Shown piece after piece: positions 1-7,267 of a stretch of 21,457 bases of DNA. The notes beneath the pieces were generated by a model. The model saw only the letters and a program-made list of their open reading frames with translations, did no database searches and was not told the DNA's origin. The stretch is from an uncultured Clostridium sp. (lineage in GTDB: Bacteria; Bacillota; Clostridia; Lachnospirales; Lachnospiraceae), in contig USJW01000084.1 of NCBI GenBank assembly GCA_900555045.1, positions 1-21,457 on the forward strand, given 5' to 3'. The number at the start of each line of letters is the position of its first letter. The first letter of the stretch is position 1. The translations under genes and the position numbers were made by a program.

Positions 1-37
1 CCATCCTCTACCACTTTGCACCACTTTCTACCACTTG
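1..37 (-). promoter_or_regulatory. MraZ-box-like operator array, 10-bp period
   Basis: Read on the minus strand, bases 37-1 contain four boxes spaced exactly 10 bp: AAGTGG, AAAGTGG, AAAGTGG and a degenerate GGATGG. The invariant GTGG/ATGG cores lie at 31-34, 21-24, 11-14 and 1-4. MraZ proteins are known to bind arrays of short direct repeats with 10-bp period in front of their own gene (TGGG-type in E. coli, AAAGTG-type in Mollicutes). The boxes sit just downstream of a good leftward promoter (45-73), as in the 5' leader of mraZ operons. The inference is that mraZ and the dcw cluster begin immediately beyond the left edge, transcribed leftward. Confidence 0.7.
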
Positions 38-44
38 TATGTCC

Positions 45-73
45 ATAATAGTACAGATCATGGGAAATGGCAA
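45..73 (-). promoter_or_regulatory. Sigma-A promoter reading leftward off the window (probable mraZ promoter)
   Basis: On the minus strand a -35 box TTGCCA (68-73) is followed after exactly 17 bp by a -10 box TATTAT (45-50). This places the start of transcription near base 38, directly in front of the GTGG repeat array. No leftward gene lies between the promoter and the window edge, so its target is outside the window. Confidence 0.6.
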
Positions 74-92
74 GGATTTTTAAAGAAAATCT

Positions 93-134
93 TAAAAAAA
101 ATGAAGCAGCCGCAAAGGATTTTGCAACTGCTTC
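93..134 (-). terminator. Intrinsic terminator downstream of lgt
   Basis: A two-part hairpin has outer arms GAAGCAG (103-109) and CTGCTTC (128-134), inner arms GCAAA/TTTGC (112-116 and 121-125) and a GGAT loop. On the minus strand it is followed by A and then eight T residues (101-94), the classical terminator form. It closes the leftward lgt transcript just before the predicted mraZ promoter. Confidence 0.75.
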
Positions 135-264
135 TAAATATGGGATGTTTCTCAAAAAATATACTAGATCTAGGGTGTATCCATAATTTTCCTTCTATAT
201 TAAGTGGAAAAGCCCCGCCCCGGCGGAGGGGATTTACCGGTATGGACGGGGGAGAAAATCCCCA

Positions 265-298
265 CTTCTCCCCCACTTTTTCGAAAAAGTGGGGAGAA
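265..298. repeat. Long palindrome in the lgt 3' intergenic region
   Basis: Bases 271-294 are a perfect 24-bp palindrome with arms CCCCACTTTTTC and GAAAAAGTGGGG and no loop. Allowing one bulged C, pairing extends to about 265-298. There is no T-tract directly after it on either strand, so it is a poor terminator. It lies inside the stretch 135-400 between the lgt stop codon and its terminator, in which I see no convincing gene. An additional small GC-rich inverted repeat lies at about 212-231. The element could be an extragenic repeat, a protein-binding site or an RNA structure in the lgt 3' UTR. Confidence 0.6.
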
Positions 299-400
299 AT
301 CCCAGCATTTTCGGACCACAGACGGGCCGCGCAAATACTGTGGATGTGCCAAGATATGCCCGATGTGCCGTGGGCGCGCCACCGAAGCCCCAAAAAGCGC

Positions 401-1285
401 TTAATTTTCCGTTTTTTTCTCCACTTCCGCTGCCTTTAGCTTTCTTCTGCGGGTCACGATCACCACCGCAGCCACACACACAAGCGCCGCGGAGAGCAGC
501 TGGGACACGGCGAAGCCGGTGCCCGGGAGCTTTAGCTGGTCGGTGCGCAGCCCCTCGATCCACACGCGCCCTAAGCCGTAGCCCAAAAAGTAGATCCAGA
601 GCATCTCCCCATCGAACTTCTTGCGCTTCCGGTACCAGAGCATGAAGGCCAGCACGCCTAGGTTCCACACGGACTCGTAGAGGAAGGTGGGGTGCACCTG
701 GATGTAGGCCACGCCGTTCTCCACGATCTGCTTGTCCACTAGCTCCTGGGAGATCATGGACGGGTTCACCAGGCTCATCTTGATGCGCATAGCCAGGAGA
801 TTGTCGGTGAAGCCGCCGAAGGCCTCACAGTTGAAGAAATTTCCCCACCGCCCGATGATCTGGCCGGTGATGAGGCCTAAAACGCCGCTGTCCGCCATGG
901 AAAAAAAGGACTGCTTTCTCGCCCGGGTGAACACGATCAACGTCAGCACCGCGCCGATGACGCCGCCGTAGATGGCCAGGCCGCCGGCCCGCAGGTTGAA
1001 GATCTGCAGCAAATTGTCCTTGTAATTGTCCCAGTCGAAGATCACGTAGTAGGCTCTGGCCCCGATGATGGAGATGATAATGGCGTACAGCGCGAAGTCC
1101 AGATACATGTCCGGGTCCTGCCCTCTGCGCTTGGCGTCGGAGAGCGCCACCGCGATTCCGGCCAGCATCCCCAGGCCGATGATAATGCCGTAAAACGCGA
1201 TGCGAAATCCGAAAATGGACACGCTGTTGCGCATATGGTCTATGGTAATTCCGAGATTGACAAAGCTTAAATCCGCTCCGTTCAT
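401..1285 (-). CDS. lgt: Prolipoprotein diacylglyceryl transferase
   Basis: This integral membrane enzyme transfers diacylglycerol from phosphatidylglycerol to the lipobox cysteine of prelipoproteins, the first step of lipoprotein maturation. The 294-residue product shows the Lgt signature GRWGNFFNCEAFGG (145-158), the upstream RAGGLAIYGGVIG block (99-111), HPTFLYES (198-205) and seven or so hydrophobic segments, with a basic C-terminal tail. A GTG 21 bases upstream is possible, but AAAGGAG lies inside that extension at the right distance for the ATG at 1285, so I prefer the ATG. The gene is divergent from ychF and has its own promoter. Its products would act on the two lipoproteins encoded later in the window. 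Length and motifs are normal. Confidence 0.96.
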   Translation of the reverse strand: MNGADLSFVNLGITIDHMRNSVSIFGFRIAFYGIIIGLGMLAGIAVALSDAKRRGQDPDMYLDFALYAIIISIIGARAYYVIFDWDNYKDNLLQIFNLRAGGLAIYGGVIGAVLTLIVFTRARKQSFFSMADSGVLGLITGQIIGRWGNFFNCEAFGGFTDNLLAMRIKMSLVNPSMISQELVDKQIVENGVAYIQVHPTFLYESVWNLGVLAFMLWYRKRKKFDGEMLWIYFLGYGLGRVWIEGLRTDQLKLPGTGFAVSQLLSAALVCVAAVVIVTRRRKLKAAEVEKKTEN

Positions 1286-1326
1286 AGTTCTTAATTCTCC
1301 TTTCACTGCTTACGAGATTCTTCCCC

Positions 1327-1355
1327 ATTTTACAGCGAACACACCAAAAAAGCAA
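1327..1355 (-). promoter_or_regulatory. lgt promoter
   Basis: On the minus strand TTGCTT (1350-1355) is separated by 17 bp from TAAAAT (1327-1332). Transcription would start near 1320, giving a leader of about 35 bases before the lgt ATG. Confidence 0.6.
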
Positions 1356-1396
1356 TCAATTCTTATATTCCCGGGCTTTTATTTCCATTTGTTTTG

Positions 1397-1405
1397 TGCT
1401 ATGAT
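1397..1405 (+). promoter_or_regulatory. Extended -10 promoter of ychF
   Basis: TGCTATGAT (1397-1405) is an extended -10 element (TGn followed by TATGAT). There is no good -35 box 17 bp upstream, which is tolerated in extended -10 promoters. It lies about 47 bases before the ychF start codon. Confidence 0.45.
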
Positions 1406-1451
1406 AGTAAAGCTGTAATACGAAGTACATTTAGATAGGAAGGTAAATCAC

Positions 1452-2549
1452 ATGAAATTAGGTATTGTAGGACTCCCCAATGTGGGCAAGAGTACCCTGT
1501 TTAATTCATTGACCAAGGCGGGAGCCGAGTCCGCCAACTACCCGTTCTGCACCATCGACCCCAACGTGGGCGTCGTTCCGGTTCCGGACGCGAGGCTGGA
1601 CAAGCTGACCGCCATGTACGACTCCGCCAAGACCACCCCCGCCGTGATCGAGTTCGTGGACATCGCGGGCCTGGTGAAGGGCGCCTCCAAGGGCGAGGGC
1701 CTGGGCAACCAGTTCCTCTCCAACATCCGCGAGGTGGACGCCATCGTCCATGTGGTGCGCTGCTTTGACGACCCCAACGTGATCCACGTGGACGGCAGCG
1801 TGGACCCCCTGCGCGACATCGAGACCATCAACCTGGAGCTGATCTTCTCCGACATCGAGATCCTGGAGCGCCGCATCTCCAAGCAGGCCAAGGGCGCCTT
1901 CAACAACAAGGAGCTGGCCAAGGAGGTGGAGCTGCTAAAGGCCATCAAGGCCCACCTGGAGGACGGAAAGCTGGCCCGCAGCTTCACCCCGGACGACGAG
2001 GACGACACCGAGTTCATCGGTTCCTTAAATCTTCTGACCTGGAAGCCGGTGATCTTTGCCGCCAACGTGGCGGAGGGCGATCTGGCGGACGATGCCGCCG
2101 GCAACCCGTACGTGAAGGCGGTCCGCGAGTTTGCGGCTGAGAATGGCAGCGAGGTGTTCGTGATCTGCGCTGAGATCGAGCAGGAGATCGCGGAGCTGGA
2201 CGAGGACGAGAAGAAGATGTTCCTGGAGGATTTGGGGATCACCGAGTCCGGCCTGGAAAAGCTCATCGCCGCCAGCTACCGGATCCTTGGCCTCATCAGC
2301 TACCTGACCGCAGGTCCCCAGGAGAGCCGCGCCTGGACCATCAAGGTGGGCACCAAGGCCCCCCAGGCAGCCGGAAAGATCCACAGCGATTTTGAGCGGG
2401 GCTTCATCCGCGCCGAGGTGGTCGCCTACAACGACCTGATGGAGTGCGGCAGCATGGCCGCCGCCAAGGAGAAGGGACTGGTCCGCTCCGAGGGCAAGGA
2501 GTATGTGATGAAGGACGGCGACGTGGTGCTGTTCCGCTTCAACGTCTGA
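1452..2549 (+). CDS. ychF: Redox-regulated ribosome-binding ATPase YchF (OLA1/Obg family)
   Basis: This is a universally conserved P-loop NTPase of the Obg family that binds ribosomes and prefers ATP to GTP. The product has 365 residues, the normal family length. The P-loop is GLPNVGKS (7-14), the switch II motif is DIAG (70-73), and the G4 position reads NVAE (205-208) instead of NKxD, the hallmark of ATP preference in YchF. An acidic coiled segment lies around 140-190 and the C-terminal TGS domain ends in DGDVVLFRFNV. GGAAGG lies about 8 bases before the ATG. It is a single-gene transcript ended by a strong hairpin at 2613-2660. Confidence 0.97.
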   Translation: MKLGIVGLPNVGKSTLFNSLTKAGAESANYPFCTIDPNVGVVPVPDARLDKLTAMYDSAKTTPAVIEFVDIAGLVKGASKGEGLGNQFLSNIREVDAIVHVVRCFDDPNVIHVDGSVDPLRDIETINLELIFSDIEILERRISKQAKGAFNNKELAKEVELLKAIKAHLEDGKLARSFTPDDEDDTEFIGSLNLLTWKPVIFAANVAEGDLADDAAGNPYVKAVREFAAENGSEVFVICAEIEQEIAELDEDEKKMFLEDLGITESGLEKLIAASYRILGLISYLTAGPQESRAWTIKVGTKAPQAAGKIHSDFERGFIRAEVVAYNDLMECGSMAAAKEKGLVRSEGKEYVMKDGDVVLFRFNV

Positions 2550-2612
2550 TTTCGCGTTTCCTGTGACTTTACCCGAACATAGATCTGGATTTTGACAAAA
2601 TCCCTGTGAGAG

Positions 2613-2660
2613 CAGGCGCCGCCCCAGGCCGTATGGACAGCCGGGCCGGCGCCTGTTTTT
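2613..2660 (+). terminator. ychF intrinsic terminator
   Basis: GC-rich arms CAGGCGCCG and CGGCGCCTG, with additional CCC/GGG pairing inside and a loop around GTATGGAC, are followed immediately by TTTTT. A small separate palindrome, GGATTTTG-A-CAAAATCC (2587-2603), precedes it. Confidence 0.8.
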
Positions 2661-2706
2661 GCGTCTGCCCTTAGCAGGTCCTTAGCGCGGCCGCTCCACG
2701 ATTTTC

Positions 2707-2735
2707 TTGTCATTTCCGCTTTGCTGTGTTAAAGT
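2707..2735 (+). promoter_or_regulatory. Promoter of the AGCS symporter gene
   Basis: TTGTCA (2707-2712), a 17-bp spacer and TAAAGT (2730-2735), with TG one base upstream of the -10 box. Transcription would start about 30 bases before the start codon at 2773. Confidence 0.6.
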
Positions 2736-2772
2736 ATCCCTATAGAATCAAACATAAAGGGATGGTATACCT

Positions 2773-4209
2773 ATGGATCTGATCACAAAGATTGTCGAAA
2801 CCGTCAACAATTTTCTCTGGGGCGCCCCCATGATTATCCTGCTGCTGGGCACCCACATCTATCTCACCTTCCGCACCGGCTTTATCCAGCGCAAAACCTT
2901 CACCGGCATCCGCTTATCCGTCACCCGCGACCCGGACGCCCACGGGGATATCAGCCAGTTCGCGGCCCTGACCACCGCCCTGGCCTCCACCATCGGCACG
3001 GGCAACATCATCGGCGTGGGCACGGCCATCGCCCTCGGCGGCCCCGGCGCGGTGCTCTGGTGCTGGCTCACCGGCGTCTTCGGCATCGCGACCAAGTACT
3101 CCGAATCCCTGATCGCGGTGAAATACCGGGTGAAAACCCAGGACGGCACCATGCTGGGCGGGGCCATGTACGCGCTGGAGCGCGGCTTAAACATGCGGTG
3201 GCTGGGAAAGATTTTCGCGGTTCTCGGCGCCCTGACCGCCTTCGGCATCGGCTGCGGCGTGCAGGTGAACGCCATCTCCAGCATCGTAAACAGCAGCCTC
3301 GCCCCGGCCCTCTCCGGCGCCTCCGACAAGGCGGCGGACGTCCTCTCGGCCTATCCCTGGATCATCAGCCTGGCCGTGGGCCTCATCGTGGGCGCAGTCA
3401 CCTGCCTGGTCATCTTCGGCGGCGTGAAGTCCATCGCCAGGGTCTGCGAGCGCCTGGTACCCTTCATGGCCTTCTTCTACGTGGTGGGCTGCGCGGCGAT
3501 CCTGGTCGTCAACCGGGCGTACCTGGCCGACACCTTCTCCGTCATCATCCGCAGCGCCTTCACCGAGGTGAAATCCATCGCGGGCGGCCTGGTGGGCACG
3601 GGGATCATGATGTCCGCCCGCTACGGAATCGCCCGGGGCCTGTTCTCCAACGAGTCCGGCATGGGCTCCGCCCCCATCGTGGCCGCGGCCGCCCAGACCC
3701 GCAACCCGGTGCGCCAGGCCCTGGTGTCCGCCACCGGAACCTTCTGGGACACCGTGGTGGTCTGCCTCATGACCGGCCTGGTGCTGGTCAGCAGCATCAT
3801 CGGCAACGACGCCATCAGCGTGGCGACCCTGGAGGGCGGTCAGCTGACCAGCGCGGCCTTCGGCCAGATTCCCTACATCGGGCAGCCGATCCTGATCGTG
3901 GGGATCATCACCTTCGCCTACTCCACCATCCTGGGCTGGTCCTACTACGGGGAGCGCTGCCTGGAATATCTGACCGGCAAGAAGGGCTTAATCCCCTACC
4001 GCGTGGCCTGGATCCTGGTCCTGGTGATCGCCCCGGTGATCCAGCTGGAGTTGGTCTGGAGCATCGCGGACACCTTAAACGCCCTGATGGCCATCCCGAA
4101 CCTGATCGCGGTCCTGCTGCTCTCAAACGTGGTGGTCCGGGAGACAAAGCACTATCTGAATCACCTGGATGAGCGGGACGAGACGCCGATCCCGACCGTC
4201 AAGGGATAA
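2773..4209 (+). CDS. Alanine/glycine:cation symporter (AGCS) family protein
   Basis: This is a sodium-coupled amino-acid uptake protein (alanine, glycine or a related small amino acid) in the cytoplasmic membrane. The 478-residue product has about ten to eleven hydrophobic segments. It contains the AGCS core block around 63-87 (LASTIGTGNIIGVGTAIA), GGPGAVLWCWLTGVFGIATKYSE starting at 89, and NESGMGSAPIVAAAAQT in the second half, all typical of the family. The exact substrate cannot be read from the sequence. AAAGGGA precedes the ATG by about 9 bases. It converges with the sodium-pump genes oadB and the gamma-like gene, which is functionally consistent because one uses and the other generates a sodium gradient. 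They are not in one operon. Confidence 0.95.
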   Translation: MDLITKIVETVNNFLWGAPMIILLLGTHIYLTFRTGFIQRKTFTGIRLSVTRDPDAHGDISQFAALTTALASTIGTGNIIGVGTAIALGGPGAVLWCWLTGVFGIATKYSESLIAVKYRVKTQDGTMLGGAMYALERGLNMRWLGKIFAVLGALTAFGIGCGVQVNAISSIVNSSLAPALSGASDKAADVLSAYPWIISLAVGLIVGAVTCLVIFGGVKSIARVCERLVPFMAFFYVVGCAAILVVNRAYLADTFSVIIRSAFTEVKSIAGGLVGTGIMMSARYGIARGLFSNESGMGSAPIVAAAAQTRNPVRQALVSATGTFWDTVVVCLMTGLVLVSSIIGNDAISVATLEGGQLTSAAFGQIPYIGQPILIVGIITFAYSTILGWSYYGERCLEYLTGKKGLIPYRVAWILVLVIAPVIQLELVWSIADTLNALMAIPNLIAVLLLSNVVVRETKHYLNHLDERDETPIPTVKG

Positions 4210-4227
4210 AAATACCGGATAAAATAC

Positions 4228-4266
4228 GGCCGGGCGGAGGACACTAAACGTGCACTCCGCCCGGCC
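4228..4266. terminator. Bidirectional terminator between the symporter and sodium-pump genes
   Basis: Perfect 12-bp arms GGCCGGGCGGAG (4228-4239) and CTCCGCCCGGCC (4255-4266) lie between convergent genes. Rightward the hairpin is followed by a T-rich stretch (GTTTCCGTTTATTT). Leftward it is followed by TATTTTATCCGGTATTTTTA. It can serve both sides. Confidence 0.8.
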
Positions 4267-4282
4267 AAACGTTTCCGTTTAT

Positions 4283-4411
4283 TTACTTCTTTCCGTTTCC
4301 GAACTTGCTCATGATGATCACCGCGATCATGATGATAAAGATCGCCGAAAAAATTCCCAACATTCCCTTGCCCATGATCTCCAGGGCGATTTCCACATTC
4401 GTCAAATTCAT
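4283..4411 (-). CDS. Short gamma/OadG-like subunit of a sodium-pump decarboxylase
   Basis: This is a 42-residue gene. Its product starts MNLTNVEIALEIMGKGMLG, has one hydrophobic helix at about residues 17-34 (GMLGIFSAIFIIMIAVII) and ends in a short lysine-rich tail. GAGGAGG lies 7-8 bases before the ATG. It begins 24 bases after the oadB stop codon, so the two are one transcription unit. Gamma subunits of oxaloacetate, glutaconyl-CoA and methylmalonyl-CoA decarboxylases are small single-span proteins that hold the complex together, and this matches a minimal form lacking the soluble C-terminal half. The assignment rests on position, size and the MGxGMxGIF-type start. An annotation pipeline could easily miss it because of its length. 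Confidence 0.75.
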   Translation of the reverse strand: MNLTNVEIALEIMGKGMLGIFSAIFIIMIAVIIMSKFGNGKK

Positions 4412-4435
4412 ATCGTTTTCCTCCTCACGCCGCCA

Positions 4436-5584
4436 TTACAGATACTGGGTAACAATGCTGATCACCAGGCCGCCCGCGATCACGGAAGCCACCTGACCGG
4501 ACACGTTGGTGCCAGCGGCCTGCATCAGGATGATGTTTCCGGGCTCCGCCTCCGCTGCCATCTTCTGGACCACGCGGGAGGACATGGGGAACGCGGAGAT
4601 TCCGCAGCCGCCGATCATGGGGTTCACCGGGGGCTTTCCGGCCATCTTAAGGAACACATTGACCAGCTTTGCAAACAGCACGCCGCCGATGGTGTCGAAC
4701 ACGAAGGCCACAAGGCCCAGAGCCATGATCATCAGGGTGGCGGGGTTTACGAACTGCTCCGCCCGCATGCTGAAGGAGATGGTGATTCCCAAAAGCAGGG
4801 TGATGATGTTGGCCAGCTCATTCTGCGCCGCCTGGCTCAAAGAGTTGAGCACGCCGCACTCCCGCAGCAGGTTTCCGAACATCAGAAATCCGACCAGCGC
4901 CACGGACTGGGGGGAGATGAAGCCGACGATGATGGTCACCGCGATGGGGAACGCGATTCTCATGCCGCGGCTCACGTCGCCGGGGTTGTACTGCATGTGG
5001 ATGCAACGCTCCTTCTTGGTGGTCACAAGCTTGATGGCGAAGGGCTGGATGATGGGCACCAGGGCCATGTAGGAGTACGCCGCCACCGCGATGGGGCCCA
5101 TGTAATTGGAGCCCAGCACCTGGGAAACCAGGATGGAGGTGGGGCCGTCCGCCGCGCCGATGATTCCGATGGAGGCGGCATCCTTTAAGTCAAAGCCCAT
5201 CAAGCAGGCGATCAGGATCGCCGCAAAGATACCGAACTGCGCGGCCGCGCCGAACAGGAACAGCACCGGCTGGCTGAGCAGCGGTCCGAAGTCGATCATG
5301 GCTCCGATGCCGATGAACAGCAGGATGGGCATGGCCTCGGAGGCCTCGATTCCCACCTCAAACAGCCACTGGATGATTCCCGCTGCCGGCACCTTGCCCG
5401 CCACCAGCTGGTCCACCACGCCGGAGAACGGCAGGTTCACCAGGATGGCGCCAAAGCCAAGAGGCAACAGCAGAGAAGGCTCATACTCCTTCTTCACCGC
5501 CAGCCAGATTAACGCGATTCCCACCACGTACATGGCTACCTGCTGCCAGGTCACTGCCGTGATACCTTCTAACAAAAAGCTCAT
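4436..5584 (-). CDS. oadB: Sodium ion-translocating decarboxylase subunit beta
   Basis: This is the membrane subunit that couples decarboxylation of carboxybiotin to outward sodium pumping in oxaloacetate, glutaconyl-CoA or methylmalonyl-CoA decarboxylases. The 382-residue product has about nine to ten membrane segments. It has the family blocks GIGAMIDFGPLLSQP (92-106), GAADGPTS (143-150, including the sodium-site Asp146) and GGCGISAFPMSSR near the C-terminal end. GGGAGG lies about 10 bases before the ATG. Followed by the gamma-like gene. The carboxyltransferase alpha subunit and the biotin carrier are not in the window, so the substrate cannot be assigned; oadB is used here as the generic family symbol. 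I see no convincing promoter in the 81 bases upstream; a small GCGCG/CGCGC hairpin lies at 5632-5648. Confidence 0.93.
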   Translation of the reverse strand: MSFLLEGITAVTWQQVAMYVVGIALIWLAVKKEYEPSLLLPLGFGAILVNLPFSGVVDQLVAGKVPAAGIIQWLFEVGIEASEAMPILLFIGIGAMIDFGPLLSQPVLFLFGAAAQFGIFAAILIACLMGFDLKDAASIGIIGAADGPTSILVSQVLGSNYMGPIAVAAYSYMALVPIIQPFAIKLVTTKKERCIHMQYNPGDVSRGMRIAFPIAVTIIVGFISPQSVALVGFLMFGNLLRECGVLNSLSQAAQNELANIITLLLGITISFSMRAEQFVNPATLMIMALGLVAFVFDTIGGVLFAKLVNVFLKMAGKPPVNPMIGGCGISAFPMSSRVVQKMAAEAEPGNIILMQAAGTNVSGQVASVIAGGLVISIVTQYL

Positions 5585-5665
5585 TTTCTTATTTCCTCCC
5601 TTGTCTGGTATATAAGTTACATCATTTCTCTGCGCGAAAAGACCGCGCCGGGCTCCGACCTGGCC

Positions 5666-7000
5666 CTACTGGGCCTCCGCCCGCTTGGTCTCCTTGAGCG
5701 TCAGCTTCACGTGGCCCACCACCCGGTCGTCTAGGTCCAGGATCTCGTAGACCGCCTCCGGCGTCTCCACCGTCAGGGGAACCTGCCCGCTGTCCGGGAT
5801 GTAGCCCAATTGCTCGATCAGGTAGCCGGACAGCGTGTCGCAGAAGCTGTCAAAGTGCAGGTGGAGCTCCTCCAAATCGTAGAGGGCGGTCCCGCCGAGC
5901 ACCCGGTAGACCTTGTGGGGCTCTAACTCCGTGATCTCCGGCTCCACGGTCTCGTACTCCTCGTGGATATCGCCCACGATCTCCTCGATCAAGTCCTCCA
6001 GCGTCACCATGCCGGATACCCCGCCGTACTCATCCACCAAAATGGCGATCTTCACCTTGTTTTTCTGCATCTCCTTAAACAGGGCGTCCGTCCTGCGGTT
6101 CTCGGGCACGAAAAACGGGGGCTTGAGTAACGGCCGGATATCCACCTGACTAAACGGCAGTTCCTTTGCGCAGATGGCGAAATCTTTCATGGACAGAATT
6201 CCGACAACATTGTCGATCTCCCCCTCGTAGACGGGAATCCGGGAGTGCATGCTGCCCAGGATCTTGTCAATGTATTTCTCAACCGGCTCCTTCAAATCCA
6301 CGGCAACCATGTCCTGGCGCGGGACCATCACCTCCTTGGCCCGCTTGTCGTCAAAGGAAAAGATGGATGTGATCATCTCTTTCTCTATGTCGTTGAACAC
6401 GCCGGTCTCACTTCCCGTCTCCAGCATGGATTTGATCTCCTCCTCCGACACCTCGGCCTCCAGCGACTCGCTGTGCATGCCGATCAGCTTCAAAAATCCG
6501 CTGGTGGACAGAGAGAGCAGCCGGATGAACGGGTTCATCACCCGGGAGATCATGTAGATGGGCCGCACGCAGAACAGGCTGAAGGTCTCGGCCTTTTGCA
6601 GCGCAATCCGCTTGGGCACCAGCTCGCCGAACACGAGGTTAAAGTAAGCCAGAAGGATGGTGACGCCCACCCCCGCCAGAGTCTGGCTGTAGCGAACGCC
6701 CATCTGCTCCATCCGCACCGCCAGCACCTGGGAGATGCCCGTGGCCGCCGAAGCGCTGGAGAAGAAGCCCGCGAAGGTGATGGCCACCTGGATGGTGGAG
6801 AGGAATACGGTGGAGTCCTTGAGAAGCTGCTGAATCAGGGCAGCCCGCCGGTCCCCCTGCTCCGCCAGCCGGTGGATCTTGTTCTTGTTGACCGACACCA
6901 CCGCCATCTCGGCTCCCGAGAAGAACGCGTTCACCGCAGTGAGAAATACAAGAAGTAACAGTTGAAATACAATGTCGCCCGATAGAGGGTCGCTGTCCAT
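5666..7000 (-). CDS. CNNM/CorC/HlyC-family membrane protein with CBS domains
   Basis: This family of transporters is implicated in magnesium or cobalt efflux and is often annotated as hemolysin. The 444-residue product has an N-terminal DUF21 (CNNM) membrane domain (about 1-190, beginning with a hydrophobic segment at 10-35 and including FGELVPKRIAL at 124-134). A CBS pair follows at about 223-345, with MVPRQDMVAV and DEYGGVSGMVTLEDLIEE, and then a CorC/HlyC C-terminal domain at 360-440. The open frame extends 72 codons further upstream, but AAAGGAGG lies 12 bases before the ATG at 7000, and that is where DUF21 proteins start. It is a single gene with a strong promoter at 7067-7096. I see no clear terminator after it, so readthrough into oadB is possible. 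Confidence 0.93.
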   Translation of the reverse strand: MDSDPLSGDIVFQLLLLVFLTAVNAFFSGAEMAVVSVNKNKIHRLAEQGDRRAALIQQLLKDSTVFLSTIQVAITFAGFFSSASAATGISQVLAVRMEQMGVRYSQTLAGVGVTILLAYFNLVFGELVPKRIALQKAETFSLFCVRPIYMISRVMNPFIRLLSLSTSGFLKLIGMHSESLEAEVSEEEIKSMLETGSETGVFNDIEKEMITSIFSFDDKRAKEVMVPRQDMVAVDLKEPVEKYIDKILGSMHSRIPVYEGEIDNVVGILSMKDFAICAKELPFSQVDIRPLLKPPFFVPENRRTDALFKEMQKNKVKIAILVDEYGGVSGMVTLEDLIEEIVGDIHEEYETVEPEITELEPHKVYRVLGGTALYDLEELHLHFDSFCDTLSGYLIEQLGYIPDSGQVPLTVETPEAVYEILDLDDRVVGHVKLTLKETKRAEAQ

Positions 7001-7066
7001 AATGAAAAAATTCCTCCTTTTTCTATGAAACGATTTTGGCGCTGTTTTCTTTGCGCTTTCGCGTTT

Positions 7067-7096
7067 ATTATACAGAATATTCCTGTGGTTTGTCAG
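7067..7096 (-). promoter_or_regulatory. Promoter of the CorC/HlyC-family gene
   Basis: On the minus strand CTGACA (7091-7096), an 18-bp spacer and a perfect TATAAT (7067-7072). The leader to the ATG at 7000 is about 60 bases. Confidence 0.7.
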
Positions 7097-7162
7097 CATA
7101 AAAATTATGAAAATTCTTTCAGAAATAGCTGGTTTGTCTGTAAAAACCATTGTTTTTTGCGG

Positions 7163-7191
7163 TTGCATCTTCGTTTGCCGTGTACTATCCT
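7163..7191 (+). promoter_or_regulatory. Promoter of the PfkB-family kinase gene
   Basis: TTGCAT (7163-7168), 17 bp, TATCCT (7186-7191). It is divergent from the CorC/HlyC-family promoter, and the two -35 boxes are about 67 bp apart. Confidence 0.5.
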
Positions 7192-7267
7192 GTAAGAAAG
7201 GCCGCGCGGCGATCAATGGTTTGTCGCAGCCGCGCGCAAAAATAGCGTTACAACCGGAGGATCCCCC

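Noticed and set aside
1..37. Start of a CRISPR array or replication iterons
   Set aside because: The unit is only 10 bp with no spacers of CRISPR length, and the promoter plus GTGG core match MraZ boxes far better than DnaA or plasmid iterons.
35..439. Overlapping frames on both strands in the first 440 bases
   Set aside because: They cross the predicted terminator and the long palindrome, have no ribosome binding sites and overlap the lgt 3' end.
3060..4172. Long plus-strand frame inside the AGCS symporter gene
   Set aside because: It is in another frame of a clear symporter gene; its product is dominated by Arg, Gly, His and Pro and lacks any family pattern.
4250..5188. 312-codon plus-strand frame opposite oadB and the gamma-like gene
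   Set aside because: His/Asp/Gly-rich low-complexity translation on the strand opposite two well-supported genes; no start signal.
5632..5648. GCGCG/CGCGC hairpin between the CorC/HlyC-family gene and oadB as a terminator
   Set aside because: Only five pairs and no T-tract follow on the minus strand.
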